Source of the DNA: Actinomycetota bacterium
Lineage (GTDB): Bacteria > Actinomycetota > CADDZG01 > JAHWKV01 > JAOPZY01
NCBI GenBank assembly: GCA_035765775.1
Contig: DASTWV010000050.1
Location: 1-64,000 of the forward strand
Direction of reading: 5' to 3'
DNA length: 64,000 nucleotides
Below the pieces are notes generated by a model that did no database searches, was not told the origin of the DNA, and saw only the letters and a list, made by a program, of their open reading frames with translations. A program made the position numbers and the translations under genes. Each line of letters begins with the position of its first letter. Positions within the stretch are counted from its first letter, which is position 1. Shown here one piece after another: positions 63,266 to 64,000 of the stretch.

Positions 63266-63681
63266 CGGGCACCCCCCTGCGACTCCGCGGCCTGACCGGG
63301 CTGCGCCGGCGGCTGCATGATCGGGCTGAGGTGCTGGCTGATGTAGCGCCACCCGGCGCGATCCCGGACGAGGACGTGCGTGGCGCGGAACTGGCCGTCG
63401 ATCGGGCGGCCCTGGTAGGCGCCCCGCTGGTTGTGGATGCCGATCGCCACGGCGGCGTCGCCGTGCTTCCGCACCACCGCCTGCTCCCACGCCAGCTGGT
63501 GCATGACGAAGCTGCCGGAGCGGTAGCGGTCCAGCCACTGGGTCTTGTCCAGCACGAACCCGGCCGGGCCGACGAGCCGGAAGTCGTCGGTGGCCATGGC
63601 GTCCAGCACGGCGGTGTCGCCGGCCTGCTCTGCCTGCGCCCAACGCTGGCCCAGCTCGAGGATCTCCTGGGTGGCTTCCAT
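63262..63681 (-). CDS. NTF2-like protein (DUF4440/SnoaL type)
   Basis: The 139-residue protein has the NTF2-like cone pattern: an N-terminal helix ending in DTAVLDAMATDDFRLVGP, then strands WLDRYRSGSFVMHQLAWEQA and FRATHVLVRDRAGWRYISQH. Such proteins act as isomerases, hydrolases or binding proteins. GAGGAGG ahead of the ATG is a strong ribosome binding site. It is divergent from the MarR gene, which may control it. Confidence 0.85.
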   Translation of the reverse strand: MEATQEILELGQRWAQAEQAGDTAVLDAMATDDFRLVGPAGFVLDKTQWLDRYRSGSFVMHQLAWEQAVVRKHGDAAVAIGIHNQRGAYQGRPIDGQFRATHVLVRDRAGWRYISQHLSPIMQPPAQPGQAAESQGGAR

Positions 63682-63731
63682 CTGCTGCCTCCTCTCTCCC
63701 GGGGGCGACCCCCTGCCTTCTGACGATGATC

Positions 63732-63774
63732 TTAGATATCTAATGGTTAGAAGTCAAATGCTTAGGGATCTAGG
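63732..63774. promoter_or_regulatory. Candidate MarR operators in divergent promoter
   Basis: TTAGATATCTAA (63732-63743) is a perfect 12-bp palindrome, and a related CTTAGGGATCTAGG (63761-63774) lies 17 bp further on. The surrounding AT-rich DNA between the NTF2-like and marR genes suits overlapping promoters. MarR dimers typically bind such palindromes and repress both sides. Confidence 0.6.
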
Positions 63775-63795
63775 TCTGGCGTGTATCCTGGCGCC

Positions 63796-64000
63796 GTGCC
63801 GCCGCCCCGGGAGGTCCCCATCGGTCTGGTGCTGGCCAACACCGCCAAGGCGGTGAGCCGGGCCTTCGACGACGCCCTGACCGCGGCGGGCGGCTCCCGC
63901 CCGATGTGGCTGGTCCTGCTGGCGCTCCAGATGCGCCAGCACGGCAGCCAGGTGGACCTCGCCGCCGAGGTCGGCATCCGGGACGCCACCCTCACCCACC
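63796..64000 (+). CDS. MarR-family regulator, 3' end cut by window
   Basis: From GTG at 63796 the frame stays open to the window edge (68 codons). It shows the helical start of a MarR protein (LVLANTAKAVSRAFDDALTA, then MWLVLLALQMRQHGSQVDLA) and the first part of the winged helix (AAEVGIRDATLTH). The palindromic operators just upstream suit autoregulation and control of the divergent NTF2-like and membrane protein genes. Confidence 0.82.
   Translation, partial: MPPPREVPIGLVLANTAKAVSRAFDDALTAAGGSRPMWLVLLALQMRQHGSQVDLAAEVGIRDATLTH

Overview
The window is 64 kb of high-GC DNA, close to 70 percent GC by eye, and almost every real gene prefers G or C in the third codon position. It encodes a WhiB protein, a BldC-like regulator, a SigR-type ECF sigma factor with a zinc anti-sigma factor, a SigF/SigB-type sigma factor with RsbW-like partners, a UPF0182 membrane protein, a DivIVA-like coiled-coil protein, a YlbL-type Lon-like protease and bacterial Ku. 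This set points to an actinobacterium, and the presence of mreB fits a rod-shaped or sporulating lineage. Class or genus cannot be fixed from the sequence alone. No prophage, CRISPR array, rRNA or complete insertion sequence was seen. Many neighbouring genes overlap by 4 nt (GTGA or ATGA), so translational coupling is common.

Layout. 0-8 kb: a truncated nucleotidyltransferase-like gene, a giant soluble HAMP-repeat hybrid kinase and a REC-PAS-PP2C-HATPase-STAS protein. 8-12.4 kb: a LysR gene divergent from a three-gene unit (TusA/di-iron fusion, acyl-CoA-dehydrogenase-fold flavoprotein, cytoplasmic PhnD/SsuA-like protein). 12.5-21 kb: a small membrane protein and mreB, a hairpin-rich leader, a subtilase, a YlbL-type protease, a membrane sensor kinase and a FecR-like lipoprotein. 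21-27 kb: a decayed HAD/ATPase fusion gene, a DivIVA-like fusion protein and UPF0182. 27-31 kb: initiator tRNA with terminator, an ABC exporter, sigR/rsrA-like genes and a bldC-like gene. 31-34.7 kb: DUF5317, DUF2203, a PdtaS-like kinase, WhiB and Ku. 34.8-41.3 kb: nurA-herA-(small ORF)-sbcD-sbcC. 41.4-44.4 kb: an alpha/beta hydrolase, two divergent degenerate RsbW-like proteins and a SigF-type factor. 44.4-48 kb: response regulator-argS-lysA and tRNA-Arg(CCG). 48-52.2 kb: accessory genes, including a lower-GC stretch with a UDG-like gene and a decayed AAA ATPase. 52.4-54.5 kb: 1-Cys peroxiredoxin and an MBL/double-rhodanese protein. 55-60 kb: a LAL-type LuxR regulator divergent from two coupled methyltransferases. 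60-64 kb: ppsA, a membrane protein with an NTF2-like protein, and the start of a divergent MarR regulator.

How they work together. Three themes stand out. First, stress and signal transduction is dense: five multi-domain sensor or phosphatase proteins, two sigma factors and their antagonists. Second, double-strand-break repair has an archaeal-style end-resection operon (NurA, HerA, Mre11/SbcD, Rad50/SbcC) transcribed away from ku, so the resection and end-joining genes share one intergenic region. Third, the LysR-linked unit joins a sulfur-carrier-like domain to a di-iron oxygenase fold and sits with a flavoprotein that lacks both usual acyl-CoA dehydrogenase bases. It is the best candidate here for an undescribed oxidative, possibly organosulfur, pathway.
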